A stretch of 42,824 nucleotides of DNA from Streptomyces sp. NRRL S-244 (lineage in GTDB: Bacteria; Actinomycetota; Actinomycetes; Streptomycetales; Streptomycetaceae): positions 1-42,824 of the forward strand of contig NZ_JOCX01000038.1 of NCBI RefSeq assembly GCF_000717915.1, in the 5' to 3' direction. The notes below the pieces were generated by a model that was not told where the DNA came from, searched no databases, and worked only from the letters and a program-made list of their open reading frames with translations. This document shows, one piece after another, positions 32,766-40,490 of this stretch. A program made the translations under genes and the position numbers. Within the stretch, counting starts at the first letter, position 1; each line of letters opens with the position of its first letter.

Positions 32766-35700
32766 CTACCGGGCCGCGGCGCGGAAGGCCGCTGTCAGGC
32801 CGGCCACCGCTCCCGTCAGGTCGCCGGCCATCAGGAGGTGGTCCGCTTCGGCGAAGGGTTTGGACGAGGCCTGCGTGAAGCGGCCGCCGATCCGGTGCGC
32901 GGCGATCGCCCGGGCCCGGTCCGCCACCGCGCGTCCGGCCTCCGAGTCGGCCCCGGTCGTACGCTCGACCGCCGCCGCGACCAGGGCGAGGGCGCGCAGT
33001 GCTCCCTCGCCGCCCTGTGGGGGTGCGCCGAGCGTGGTCAGGCCCCAGCCGTAGGGGAACTGCGGGTCGTACGCCGCGTCGCCCACGTTGATCGGCAGTT
33101 GGGCCTCCGACTTCGGCCAGGTGACCGGGAGCCGGCCGGTGAACGCCCGCTTGCCGTACAGCACGTCGGCGACCCCGTCGCCCTCGGTGCCCGGCAGCCA
33201 GGACGCGACCAGCGCCGTCATCCGGTCCAGCCGGTCGCCGATCAGCTGCGGGCGTCCGGAGACCACGAGCACCGCGCACCGCATCGCCGCGCAGACCCGG
33301 TCCACGGCCGCTTTGTCGGCCTCCGAGAGCTGGAGGTCGTGGCCGTTGCCCACGTCGCCGACGCCTTCCGCGTACGGGGTCTCGCCGACGACGACCACGC
33401 CGACGTCGTATCCGGCCGTCGGCGCGGTCGCGTCCTTCGAGTACGTCACCGATTCCGGCGCGGCGGCCGCCTTGCGCATGCCCTCCAGGATCGTGGTGCC
33501 CACGGTGTTGCGCCCCGACGAGCCCTGCCAGCTCACGGTCCAGCCGCCCGTCTGGTTGCCCAGGTCGTCCGCGTTGGAACCGGCGACGTAGACCTTCTGC
33601 GAGGGCTTCAGCGGCAGCAGGCCGCCCTCGTTCTTGAGGAGGACCTGGGACTTCGCGGCCGCCTGGCGGGCCACCGCCCGGTGTTCGGCCGAGCCGATCG
33701 CCCCGAGGCCGGAGCGGTCGGCGTACGGCTTCTCGAACAGGCCCAGCTTGAACTTCTGCTCCAGGATCCGCGCCACTGCGTCGTCGATGCGCGCCTGCGG
33801 GATCCGGCCCGCGGCCGCCTCGCCGAGCAGCGTGCGGTGGAAGTCCTGGTACGCGCTCGGGACCATGATCATGTCGAGGCCGGCGTTGATCGAGGTCCGG
33901 ACGTCGCTCGCGTAGTCGCCGGGGATCTGGTCGATGGCCTGCCAGTCGCTGATGACGAAGCCCTTGAAGCCCATCCGGTCCTTGAGCACACCGTTGATCA
34001 GTTCCGCGTTGGCGTGCATCTTCACCGGGCCGGCGTCATCGCCGGGGAAGTCCACCGAGGAGTAGGAGGGCATGACCGTCCCCACCCCGCGTTCGACCGC
34101 CTCCCGGAACGGCGCCAGGTGCACGGCCTCCAGCTCCTGCCGGGTGACCCGGGTGATGCCCTGGTCGATGGTGTACGAGCCGGTGGTGGATGAGCCGTAC
34201 GCGGTGCCGCCGTCGCCCACGTAGTGCTTGGCGGTGGCCAGCACCTTGTCCGGGCGGTCCAGGTCCCGGCCGTCCGGCGCCCCCTGCATGCCGCGGATCA
34301 CCGTCTCCATCGCCGTGACCAGCGCCGGGTCCTCGCCGAAGGCCTCGTACGAGCGGCCCCAGCGTTCGTCGCGGGTGACGCACAGGCAGGGCGCGAAGTC
34401 CCATGGGACGCCCGTCGCCCGGACCTCGGCGGCGGTCACCGCGCCGGTCCGCTCGGCCAGTTCCGGGTCGCGGGAGGCGCCCAGGCCGATGTTGTGCGGC
34501 ATGATCGTGGACCCGACGAGGTTGTTGTCGCCGTGTACGGCGTCCACGCCGTAGATCAGCGGGATCTGGAGTCGGGCCGTCCGGGTGCGCAGCTGATAGC
34601 CGTCCACCATGTTCGCCCACCCCTCGGGGGTGTTGGGGGTGGGGACGGAGCCGCCGCCGGACAGGAGCGAGCCCAGGCCGTACGCCGCGATGTCACCGGG
34701 GGACTTGAGCGCGTTGCGCTCGGCCTGGGTCATCTGCCCGGCCTTCTCCTCCGGGGTCATCCGGGCAAGCAGGTCCGCGACGCGTTTGTGCACCGGCAGT
34801 TTCGGGTCGAGGTACGGCAGCCCGTGCGCGTCGATCACGACGAGCGGGTCCTCGGCGGGCGGCCGGGCCCCGGTCACGGTGAGCTTCACCGGTACGGTCT
34901 CGGCGGTTTCGCCGTCCCGGTCCTTGGTCGTGGTGACGGTGACGGTACGTGAGCTGCCGGAGGGGGTCCCGGCCGGGAAGGTGAGCGTGCCGGTCACCGG
35001 CCGGTAGTCGGCTCCGGGTGTCGCCGTGCCGCCCTCGGTGGAGTAGCCGACGGTCACCGGCTCGGTGAGCGGTCCGGAGCCGGTCGTGGCCACGGATACG
35101 CGTACGTCGGCGGAGCCGCCTTCCTTCACAGGATGAACGGTCGTGTCGGTGACGACTCTGGTCTGCACGACCGGGTCGGCGGCCCCGTACACCTCCAATC
35201 CGTCGATCATGAACTCGCCGGCGCGGCCCACCGGGAAGGTGAAGGCGTAGCCCCACATCTCGGTCAGCCCGAGCACGTGGTCGATGCCGCCGACCGGCTG
35301 GTAGTCGGTGCGGTACTCGAACCGGGAGAACGGGATCTCGACGAGGTGCCAGCCCTGCCAGTCGTCGGTGAAGGAGGTCGTCCACAGCTCGGACGCCTCG
35401 CCGTTGGCCCCGCCGTCCTTGAGCTCGAAGTGCACGCGGGAGCCCGATCCGGGTGGCAGCGGTGCGGTGTTCTGCCCGTACCACCAGAACCGGATGCCGC
35501 CGCGGGCGCTCCACTCGTGGGCGGACTTGTCGAAGGCGAAGTCGTGGGTGTAGCCGCCCCAGCCGCTGATGTCGTACGCACCGTGCAGCACCTTCGCGCC
35601 CTCGGGGGCGTCGGCGCGCTCCCGGAGCTCCAGCCGGGGCTGGTCGTCGGCATCGCTGCCCCAGGTGAAGATGCCCTCGGCAGGCGGTCCGGCGAACGGG

Positions 35701-35864
35701 ATCTCGCCCTCGAAACGGTCGACCGCCGTCGGGGGCGGCGGTTCCCCGACGGCGGCCGTGGCCGTGGCCTGTGCGAGCGGGAGGAGTCCGGCGAGGACGC
35801 CGGCCACGCCCAGCAGGGCGGTTCTGAGCCGGCGCCGGGCCGGTGTCACGCGTACGGTGGTCAC
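32766..35864 (-). CDS. Secreted multidomain GH3 beta-glucosidase/glucanase
   Basis: 1032 aa, GTG start with GGAGG seven bases upstream. Order: signal peptide about 1-38; a galactose-binding/CBM11-like beta-sandwich about 50-220 (YTHDFAFDKS, WQGWHLVEIPFSRF); a Calx-beta domain about 230-330 (GGSADVRVSV, GYSTEGGTATPGADY); GH3 N-domain about 350-690; GH3 C-domain about 715-935; and a helical tail of about 90 residues. KHYVGDGGT binds substrate, and the nucleophile is Asp640 in GFVISDWQAID. It would release glucose from beta-glucans outside the cell. The ExoP-like lead domain suggests binding to insoluble glucan. The final tail is not part of standard GH3 enzymes. Confidence 0.92.
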   Translation of the reverse strand: MTTVRVTPARRRLRTALLGVAGVLAGLLPLAQATATAAVGEPPPPTAVDRFEGEIPFAGPPAEGIFTWGSDADDQPRLELRERADAPEGAKVLHGAYDISGWGGYTHDFAFDKSAHEWSARGGIRFWWYGQNTAPLPPGSGSRVHFELKDGGANGEASELWTTSFTDDWQGWHLVEIPFSRFEYRTDYQPVGGIDHVLGLTEMWGYAFTFPVGRAGEFMIDGLEVYGAADPVVQTRVVTDTTVHPVKEGGSADVRVSVATTGSGPLTEPVTVGYSTEGGTATPGADYRPVTGTLTFPAGTPSGSSRTVTVTTTKDRDGETAETVPVKLTVTGARPPAEDPLVVIDAHGLPYLDPKLPVHKRVADLLARMTPEEKAGQMTQAERNALKSPGDIAAYGLGSLLSGGGSVPTPNTPEGWANMVDGYQLRTRTARLQIPLIYGVDAVHGDNNLVGSTIMPHNIGLGASRDPELAERTGAVTAAEVRATGVPWDFAPCLCVTRDERWGRSYEAFGEDPALVTAMETVIRGMQGAPDGRDLDRPDKVLATAKHYVGDGGTAYGSSTTGSYTIDQGITRVTRQELEAVHLAPFREAVERGVGTVMPSYSSVDFPGDDAGPVKMHANAELINGVLKDRMGFKGFVISDWQAIDQIPGDYASDVRTSINAGLDMIMVPSAYQDFHRTLLGEAAAGRIPQARIDDAVARILEQKFKLGLFEKPYADRSGLGAIGSAEHRAVARQAAAKSQVLLKNEGGLLPLKPSQKVYVAGSNADDLGNQTGGWTVSWQGSSGRNTVGTTILEGMRKAAAAPESVTYSKDATAPTAGYDVGVVVVGETPYAEGVGDVGNGHDLQLSEADKAAVDRVCAAMRCAVLVVSGRPQLIGDRLDRMTALVASWLPGTEGDGVADVLYGKRAFTGRLPVTWPKSEAQLPINVGDAAYDPQFPYGWGLTTLGAPPQGGEGALRALALVAAAVERTTGADSEAGRAVADRARAIAAHRIGGRFTQASSKPFAEADHLLMAGDLTGAVAGLTAAFRAAAR

Positions 35865-36124
35865 AAAACGCCTCCGAGGTCTATACCACGGGACAGGACA
35901 CCGCGTGAGTCAACTGAACCGCCTTGCCGGCGTCAAGACTTCACGTCACGACTGGCTTAATGCCGCCTCGTACGGCGGCACGGCGGCCGCCCGCGTTCGG
36001 CTCCTGAAGCCGTACACCGGAGGTGAGGCACACGGCAACGTCACGTGCCGCAGGGGGCGTTGCGGATCGTCGGTGTCGACTCCGGCCGGCCCGTGGCGAT
36101 CAGGCGCCGGGCGTCGCCGGGCGG

Positions 36125-37351
36125 TCACTGGCCGAGCCGGGACGCCCTCGTACGGAGGTAGTGGCGTTCCGGGGTGCTCAGGGTGAGGCGGGCCGCTTCC
36201 TCGTAGGCCTCGCGGGCGGCTTCGGTCGCGCCGGTGCGTTCGAGGAGGTGGGCGCGGACCGCCGCGAGGCGGTGGTGGTCCTTCAGGCGGGGTTCCAGGG
36301 CGGTGAGTTCGGTGAGGCCGGACTCGGGGCCGTGGACCATCGCGACGGCCACCGCGCGGCCGAGTTCCGCCATCGGGTCGGGGGCCCGGGCGACGAGCAG
36401 GTCGTAGAGGGCGAGGATCTGCGGCCAGTCCGTGTCCTCGGCACGTGCCGCCTCGTCGTGGAGGGCCGCGATCGCCGCCTGGAGCTGGTACGGGCCGGGC
36501 GGGCCCTCCGCGAGCGCCTCCTCGACCAGGGCGGTGCCCTCGGTGATCGCCTCGGAGTCCCAGAGCGCGCGGTCCTGTTCGTCCAGGGGGATCAGCTCGC
36601 CGTGCGTGCCCGTACGGGCCGCACCGCGGGCCTCGGTCAGGAGCATCAGCGCCAGCAGACCGGTCACCGCGCCCTCCCGGGGCAGCAGGCGGCGCACCGC
36701 CCGGGTCAGCCGGATCGCCTCGCGCGCCAGGTCGGCGCGGTGGAGGGTGGGTCCCGAGGTCGCGGTGTAGCCCTCGTTGAAGATCAGGTAGAGCACCTGG
36801 AGGACGGTGGCCAGCCGGGCGTCCCGGTCTTCCGGGCCGGGCGGGTGGAAGGGGTGGTCACGGAGCTTCGCCTTCGCCCGGCTGATCCGCTGCGCGATCG
36901 TCGCCTCCGGTACGAGATGGGCCCGGGCGATCTCCGCCGTGGTGAGGCCTCCGACCGCGCGCAGCGTCAGCGCGATCCGGGCGGCGGGCGCGAGCGCCGG
37001 GTCGCAGGAGAGGAAGAGGAGCGTGAGGGTGTCGTCGTCGGACGGAGCGGCCCGGGTGTCGCGGGGTTCCAGACGGGCGGCCGTCTCCTCGCGCCGCGCC
37101 CGCGCCTCGTCCGCCCGCAGCTGGTCGGTCAGCCGCCGCGAGGCCACCCGGATCAGCCAGCCGCGCGGATTGGCGGGCGTCCCCGCCGCCGGCCACTGCC
37201 GCGCGGCGGCCAGCAGGGCCTCCTGTACGGCGTCCTCGGCGGCGTCGAAGTGTCCGTACCGGCGCACGAGCGCGCCGAGGACCTGCGGCGCGTGCCGGCG
37301 CAGCAGGTCCTCGACCGTCTCCGCGGGCTCTACGGGCCCCTGTCCGTGCAC
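36125..37351 (-). CDS. ECF42-type sigma factor with TPR-like C-terminal extension
   Basis: 408 aa from GTG 37351, two bases after the YCII stop; the ORF extends further upstream only by running through that gene. Sigma-2 about 15-85 (YGHFDAAEDAVQEALLAAARQW, NPRGWLIRVASRRLTDQLRA) and sigma-4 about 110-175 (LTTAEIARAHLVPEATIAQRISRAKAKL). The remaining 220 residues are the ECF42 extension with LYLIFNEGY, AREAIRLTRAV and YQLQAAIAALHDEA, a helical TPR/SNAP-like domain needed for activity in studied members. No anti-sigma gene is present. It is coupled to a YCII/DGPF protein, the standard partner. The 260 bp downstream to the GH3 gene hold nothing recognised. Confidence 0.93.
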   Translation of the reverse strand: MHGQGPVEPAETVEDLLRRHAPQVLGALVRRYGHFDAAEDAVQEALLAAARQWPAAGTPANPRGWLIRVASRRLTDQLRADEARARREETAARLEPRDTRAAPSDDDTLTLLFLSCDPALAPAARIALTLRAVGGLTTAEIARAHLVPEATIAQRISRAKAKLRDHPFHPPGPEDRDARLATVLQVLYLIFNEGYTATSGPTLHRADLAREAIRLTRAVRRLLPREGAVTGLLALMLLTEARGAARTGTHGELIPLDEQDRALWDSEAITEGTALVEEALAEGPPGPYQLQAAIAALHDEAARAEDTDWPQILALYDLLVARAPDPMAELGRAVAVAMVHGPESGLTELTALEPRLKDHHRLAAVRAHLLERTGATEAAREAYEEAARLTLSTPERHYLRTRASRLGQ

Positions 37352-37353
37352 GT

Positions 37354-37779
37354 TCAGCTGGTGAAGAGCTCGGACTCGGGGCGCTCGTCGATCTGCCGGA
37401 TCACCACCGGGTGCTCCGGCGCGCCGGCCGGCTGCGGACACCGGGCGACCCGCGCCGCGATCTCGGTGACCCGCTCCAGGCTCGCGCAGTCGAGCACCCA
37501 GTACCCGGCGAGCAGCTCCTTCGTCTCCCCGTACGGGCCGTCCGTGATCACTGGCCGGCCGTCCTGGCCGGCGGTCACGAACCGGGTCCGCGAGGGTTCT
37601 ACGAGCCCCTGTGCGTCGAGCAGCTCACCGGACTCGGCGAGGTCGTTGTTGATCGCCTCCATGTGCGCGAACATCACCTTCAGGTCCTGCTCGCTCCACG
37701 CGGGGCTCTGCGGGCTGCCCTTGCCGCCGTAGGCGTCGTAGTCGACTTGGGAGCCCTGCACCATGACGAGGTACTTCAT
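37354..37779 (-). CDS. YCII-related (DGPF-domain) protein
   Basis: 141 aa: MKYLVMVQG opening, WSEQDLKVMFAHMEAINNDL, the DGPYGETKELLAGYWVLD signature, and PEHPVVIRQIDE near the end. YCII/DGPF proteins are small ferredoxin-like-fold dimers of unknown chemistry that are almost always encoded with ECF42 sigma factors. AGGAGG precedes the ATG. A candidate ECF42 promoter lies 48 bp upstream. Probably a reporter or effector of the pathway; function unproven. Confidence 0.92.
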   Translation of the reverse strand: MKYLVMVQGSQVDYDAYGGKGSPQSPAWSEQDLKVMFAHMEAINNDLAESGELLDAQGLVEPSRTRFVTAGQDGRPVITDGPYGETKELLAGYWVLDCASLERVTEIAARVARCPQPAGAPEHPVVIRQIDERPESELFTS

Positions 37780-37826
37780 GGCGTCCTCCTTCGCTCGTGG
37801 TTTCCCTGTTGCCTTGCACAGGGGAC

Positions 37827-37853
37827 GTCGGAGCCGGGCGCCGATCCTCGACA
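37827..37853 (-). promoter_or_regulatory. ECF42-type promoter (TGTCGA-17-CGAC)
   Basis: On the minus strand TGTCGA (37848-37853) is followed after 17 bp by CGAC (37827-37830). The ECF42 target consensus is TGTCGA at -35 and CGA/TC at -10. It sits just upstream of the YCII-sigma operon, so the sigma factor probably activates its own operon. Confidence 0.72.
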
Positions 37854-37997
37854 CCTCGCGGGGTCCGTTGCGAATTCTTCTCGGATTCCACTCGCGGGAA
37901 CCACGGATCGAAACTCTGCGCCAGTGGTCGGGAGCGGAGGCGAGCCGAGCCGAGGCGGTGCTCCGGGGGCGCGGTGGCGACGGCCGCGGCCTCGGCC

Positions 37998-38375
37998 TCA
38001 GCCCCGGGCGGCGACCGCTTCCTCGAGGAAGGTCCAGCCGTCGACCTTCACTTCCCGCCTCTCCCCCGGATCCCATCCGCGGGCCAGTGCGGCGTCGAGC
38101 AGGACCCGTACCGTGCCCGGCTCGTGCAGGTTCAGGGCGCCGCCGTCGACGGCCCCCACCTCCCCCGACCCGGTGGTGAATCCCGAGACGTACCGGCCGG
38201 GGCCCTCGTCGAAGACGAAGCGCAGCAGGCCGCCGGTGCCCGCCGGCTGGGTGTGCAGGGTGAGGGTTTTGCGGCAGCCGCGGTTTTCCAGCACGTGGTG
38301 GCCGTGGCGGACCGTCCACATGTAGGTGCGCCCGTCGGCGACGAGCAGGCGGGCCTTATTCGAAGAGCGGGGCAT
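37998..38375 (-). CDS. Small conserved hypothetical protein (MPRSSNK family)
   Basis: 125 aa: MPRSSNKARLLVADGRTYMWTVRH, then a beta-rich middle and LNLHEPGTVRVLLDAALARGW...VKVDGWTFLEEAVA. I recognise the pattern from Streptomyces hypothetical proteins, but no function is known. There is no signal peptide or membrane segment. The start ATG 38375 matches the family beginning. It is monocistronic; 218 bp separate its stop from the YCII gene start. Confidence 0.72.
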   Translation of the reverse strand: MPRSSNKARLLVADGRTYMWTVRHGHHVLENRGCRKTLTLHTQPAGTGGLLRFVFDEGPGRYVSGFTTGSGEVGAVDGGALNLHEPGTVRVLLDAALARGWDPGERREVKVDGWTFLEEAVAARG

Positions 38376-38440
38376 GCGGCCGAGCGTACGCGGCTCGGCG
38401 GGACGACTCCGAAGGGTTTTCTCCGCCGTGTACGCGAAAG

Positions 38441-38468
38441 CGCCCGGCCGGGATGTCCCGGCCGGGCG
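38441..38468 (-). terminator. Hairpin terminator of the transglycosylase remnant
   Basis: A perfect 13-bp stem (38441-38453 with 38456-38468) with a 2-base gap, followed on the minus strand by CTTT. It lies just past the stop of the remnant at 38511 and was probably the terminator of the intact gene. Confidence 0.65.
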
Positions 38469-38510
38469 TTCTCGTGCGTCTGCTTGCGCCGTCAGGCGGT
38501 CACTGGTGGC

Positions 38511-38576
38511 TTAGTACCAGTGGTGGGTCTGCCAGAAGTTCCAGGCGCCGACGGGGCTGCCGTAGCGGGAGTTCAT
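38511..38576 (-). pseudogene. C-terminal remnant of an SLT-type lytic transglycosylase gene
   Basis: Twenty-one codons before a TAA read MNSRYGSPVGAWNFWQTHHWY. This closely resembles the last residues of secreted Streptomyces soluble-lytic-transglycosylase-like proteins, which typically end RYGxPxxAWxxWxxxxWY. Nothing upstream in any minus frame resembles the catalytic domain, signal peptide or LysM region, so the 5' part is gone. The downstream terminator persists. A free-standing 21-residue peptide is possible but lacks a ribosome site. Confidence 0.6.
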
Positions 38577-39010
38577 GGATGACGGAGTTCGACACGGATG
38601 AACCTTCCACAGGGGACAAGGGCGGTCGCTGCATGCCGGAGGCATGCGTGAGCCCTCACGCAGGTGGAGAGGGGTTCGTCGGCGGCGGGTGAGTACCCGT
38701 GCCGCCTGGCGACTCATCCAGTTCTACCGACGCCCCGACCCCCTGGCAACGAGCCGTCCTACTAGCGGCCCTCGCAGAGCGGGCCGCACGACCCTGTGCC
38801 GGGCAAGGCACGATCCGTGCAGGTGGGAGCCGACGCAACGGCAGCGATATCGGGGTGGCAGGAGCTACTATCCCGGTTCGTATGTGACGTGGGCCCTATG
38901 GGGCGGCTCACCCCAGGGGCGCCCGAATCTCACTGAATGTCATCGTTCGTACCCGCCTGAGGAGCCCGATCGGATACCGGAAGCGCCTCGGCAGCGGGTG
39001 CGGTTTCGCT
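38577..39010. other. Gene-poor, less GC-rich segment next to the truncated gene
   Basis: About 434 bp with no convincing gene. Base composition looks lower in GC than the neighbourhood (39 of 60 are G/C in 38821-38880). Two adjacent dyads stand out: GCATGCC-3-GGCATGC (38631-38647) and CGTGAG-2-CTCACG (38647-38660). A 62-codon plus-strand frame from GTG 38699 exists, but many of its codons end in A or T, unlike chromosomal genes here. It looks like debris of an insertion or deletion. No tRNA, integrase or terminal repeats are visible. Confidence 0.5.
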
Positions 39011-39277
39011 CTAGCGGGGTTCCTGGGCGGCCAGTCGGCAGGCGCCGTTCGCGGCGCCCCCCGCCACTCCGGCCGCGGTCAGCCCGCTCACACAGCCTTG
39101 GAGGTCGCCGCTCACGCCGAGGCGGCACGCCGTCGCGACGTCGCCGGTGGCGCCGGCCTGGGCGGCCATGTTCGTGCAGGCCGGGATGTCCGCCAGGGCG
39201 GCGGGGGCGGCGAGTGTGCCGCCGAGCGTGAGGGTCAGGCCGGCGAGGACACCGGCGACGCGGGTCGACGTACGCAT
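39011..39277 (-). CDS. Small secreted cysteine-containing protein
   Basis: 88 aa. Signal peptide 1-30 (MRTSTRVAGVLAGLTLTLGGTLAAPAALA) with an A-x-A cleavage site. The mature part of about 58 residues is DIPACTNMAAQAGATGDVATACRLG...GCVSGLTAAGVAGGAANGACRLAAQ, with four cysteines that could form two disulfides. Similar short secreted proteins occur in Streptomyces without known function. ATG 39277 is preferred; a GTG nine bases upstream is also possible. Confidence 0.72.
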   Translation of the reverse strand: MRTSTRVAGVLAGLTLTLGGTLAAPAALADIPACTNMAAQAGATGDVATACRLGVSGDLQGCVSGLTAAGVAGGAANGACRLAAQEPR

Positions 39278-39534
39278 GGGTCGCACCTGCTTTCCGCGTT
39301 GGTCACGCGGCCCGGCTCATGCGGTGCCCGAGCCGTGTGGGAACGGCGCCGAGCGGCGCTCGGCGGGGCTTCCCCTCCAGCGTGCACGCACCGGACCGGC
39401 TCTCGCCTCCCGGCGGGGACGCGCTCCCGCGGCCCGCGGCCATCCGGGCGGGGCGCAGGACCCGTACGGCATGGCGCCCGGGGCCCCGGCGCCCCGCGGC
39501 GCATGCTGGTGCCTCCCTCCTGCAGGAGAGGCCT

Positions 39535-40119
39535 GTGAGTGATCCCAGCCCCCGACTGACCACGAGGCCGGCGCCCGCCGCAGCGGGCGACGGCATTCCC
39601 GCTCCCGGGGTCATCGGCATCGGACTCGCCGCGGTGCTCACGTTCGCGCTCGCCCAGGGTTCGTGGCAGTGGTTCGCCACGTTCATCGGGGTGACGCTGC
39701 TCGCGGTGATGCTCGCCTTCCAGCGCCGGGCGCAGTGGACGCCCGCCTTCCGCTCGCCGTACATGCGCGGCCTGGTCGCTTACGCGCTGGTCGTCGGCCT
39801 GTGCGTGGCGGTCGCACTGGCCCCCCTCCTACAGCGCCGGGCCTGGCTGTTCCCGATGCCGGGCACGCGCAGCGAGTGCGTGTTGCGGGGCAGGTACGAG
39901 GCCCTCCAGGTGGAGGCCGCGCTGGGGAACCTGGCCGGCAGCGACGGCGCGGCCCTGGCGTTCGTGCAGCAGGACGAGGCCCGTAAGGCCGTCGCCGAGT
40001 GCCTGGCGTCCACGACGACCCTGTGGCTGCCCCTGTACGGGGTGGGGGTGGCGGTGCTGGTGGGAGCGGGTGCGTGGTTCCGCGACCGGGCCCGGGCCCG
40101 GTCGGGCCTCGTCGGCTAG
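39535..40119 (+). CDS. Integral membrane protein of unknown function
   Basis: 194 aa, GTG start with AGGAGAGG upstream. About four hydrophobic segments: roughly 24-42, 46-62, 79-98 and 159-177. Between the last two lies an extracytoplasmic stretch of about 60 residues with two cysteines (SECVLRG, AECLAS) that could pair. I do not recognise the family. The 257 bp before it, divergent from the secreted protein, contain no gene. Confidence 0.68.
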   Translation: MSDPSPRLTTRPAPAAAGDGIPAPGVIGIGLAAVLTFALAQGSWQWFATFIGVTLLAVMLAFQRRAQWTPAFRSPYMRGLVAYALVVGLCVAVALAPLLQRRAWLFPMPGTRSECVLRGRYEALQVEAALGNLAGSDGAALAFVQQDEARKAVAECLASTTTLWLPLYGVGVAVLVGAGAWFRDRARARSGLVG

Positions 40120-40122
40120 GGG

Positions 40123-40344
40123 GTGTCCGGCTCCGCGGCGCTCTGCGGACGTCTCGCGGACGTGGCCGTCCACGCCGACCCGTACGAGGCGCGGACCGCT
40201 GCGGCCGCCATGGTGGCGGGACTCGCGCGGGACTTCCGTGAAACCGACGTCGAAGTGACCTGGGATCCACCCGGGGAACCCTGGTCCCGGACCGGTCAGG
40301 TCGTCCCCGTCGCGAGAAACGAGACGCCCCCGTCTGACGCCTGA
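40123..40344 (+). CDS. Small hypothetical protein
   Basis: 73 aa from GTG 40123, three bases after the membrane-protein stop. Codon third positions are strongly G/C, as in real genes here, and the protein is acidic: VAVHADPYEARTAAAAMVAGLARDF...EVTWDPPGEPW. It is probably co-transcribed with the membrane protein. Family and function not recognised. Confidence 0.5.
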   Translation: MSGSAALCGRLADVAVHADPYEARTAAAAMVAGLARDFRETDVEVTWDPPGEPWSRTGQVVPVARNETPPSDA

Positions 40345-40382
40345 GGGCGAACGGCGAGCTCAGTGCCTGTTGCCGAGGCGTG

Positions 40383-40421
40383 GTGTCGGTGGCGTGTCGG
40401 GGGCTGTCGGTCCGTTGTCGG
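40383..40421 (+). promoter_or_regulatory. Four TGTCGG direct repeats at helical spacing (SARP-like array)
   Basis: TGTCGG occurs at 40384, 40395, 40405 and 40416, that is every 10-11 bp. The first two are identical heptamers GTGTCGG four bases apart. Heptameric direct repeats in 11-bp phase are how SARP/AfsR-type activators bind. The array lies about 70 bp upstream of the TTA-containing hydroxylase. No SARP gene is in the window. Confidence 0.5.
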
Positions 40422-40490
40422 TGGGGGCTGGCACCTTTCGAGAGGTCCGCCGGTGCACAACCGGCTGTGAATTCGTGAAGGGGATCTCTG

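Noticed and set aside
38699..38887. 62-codon plus-strand ORF in the gene-poor patch
   Set aside because: Weak third-position GC bias and no ribosome site or homologous pattern that I recognise; left as part of the unexplained segment.
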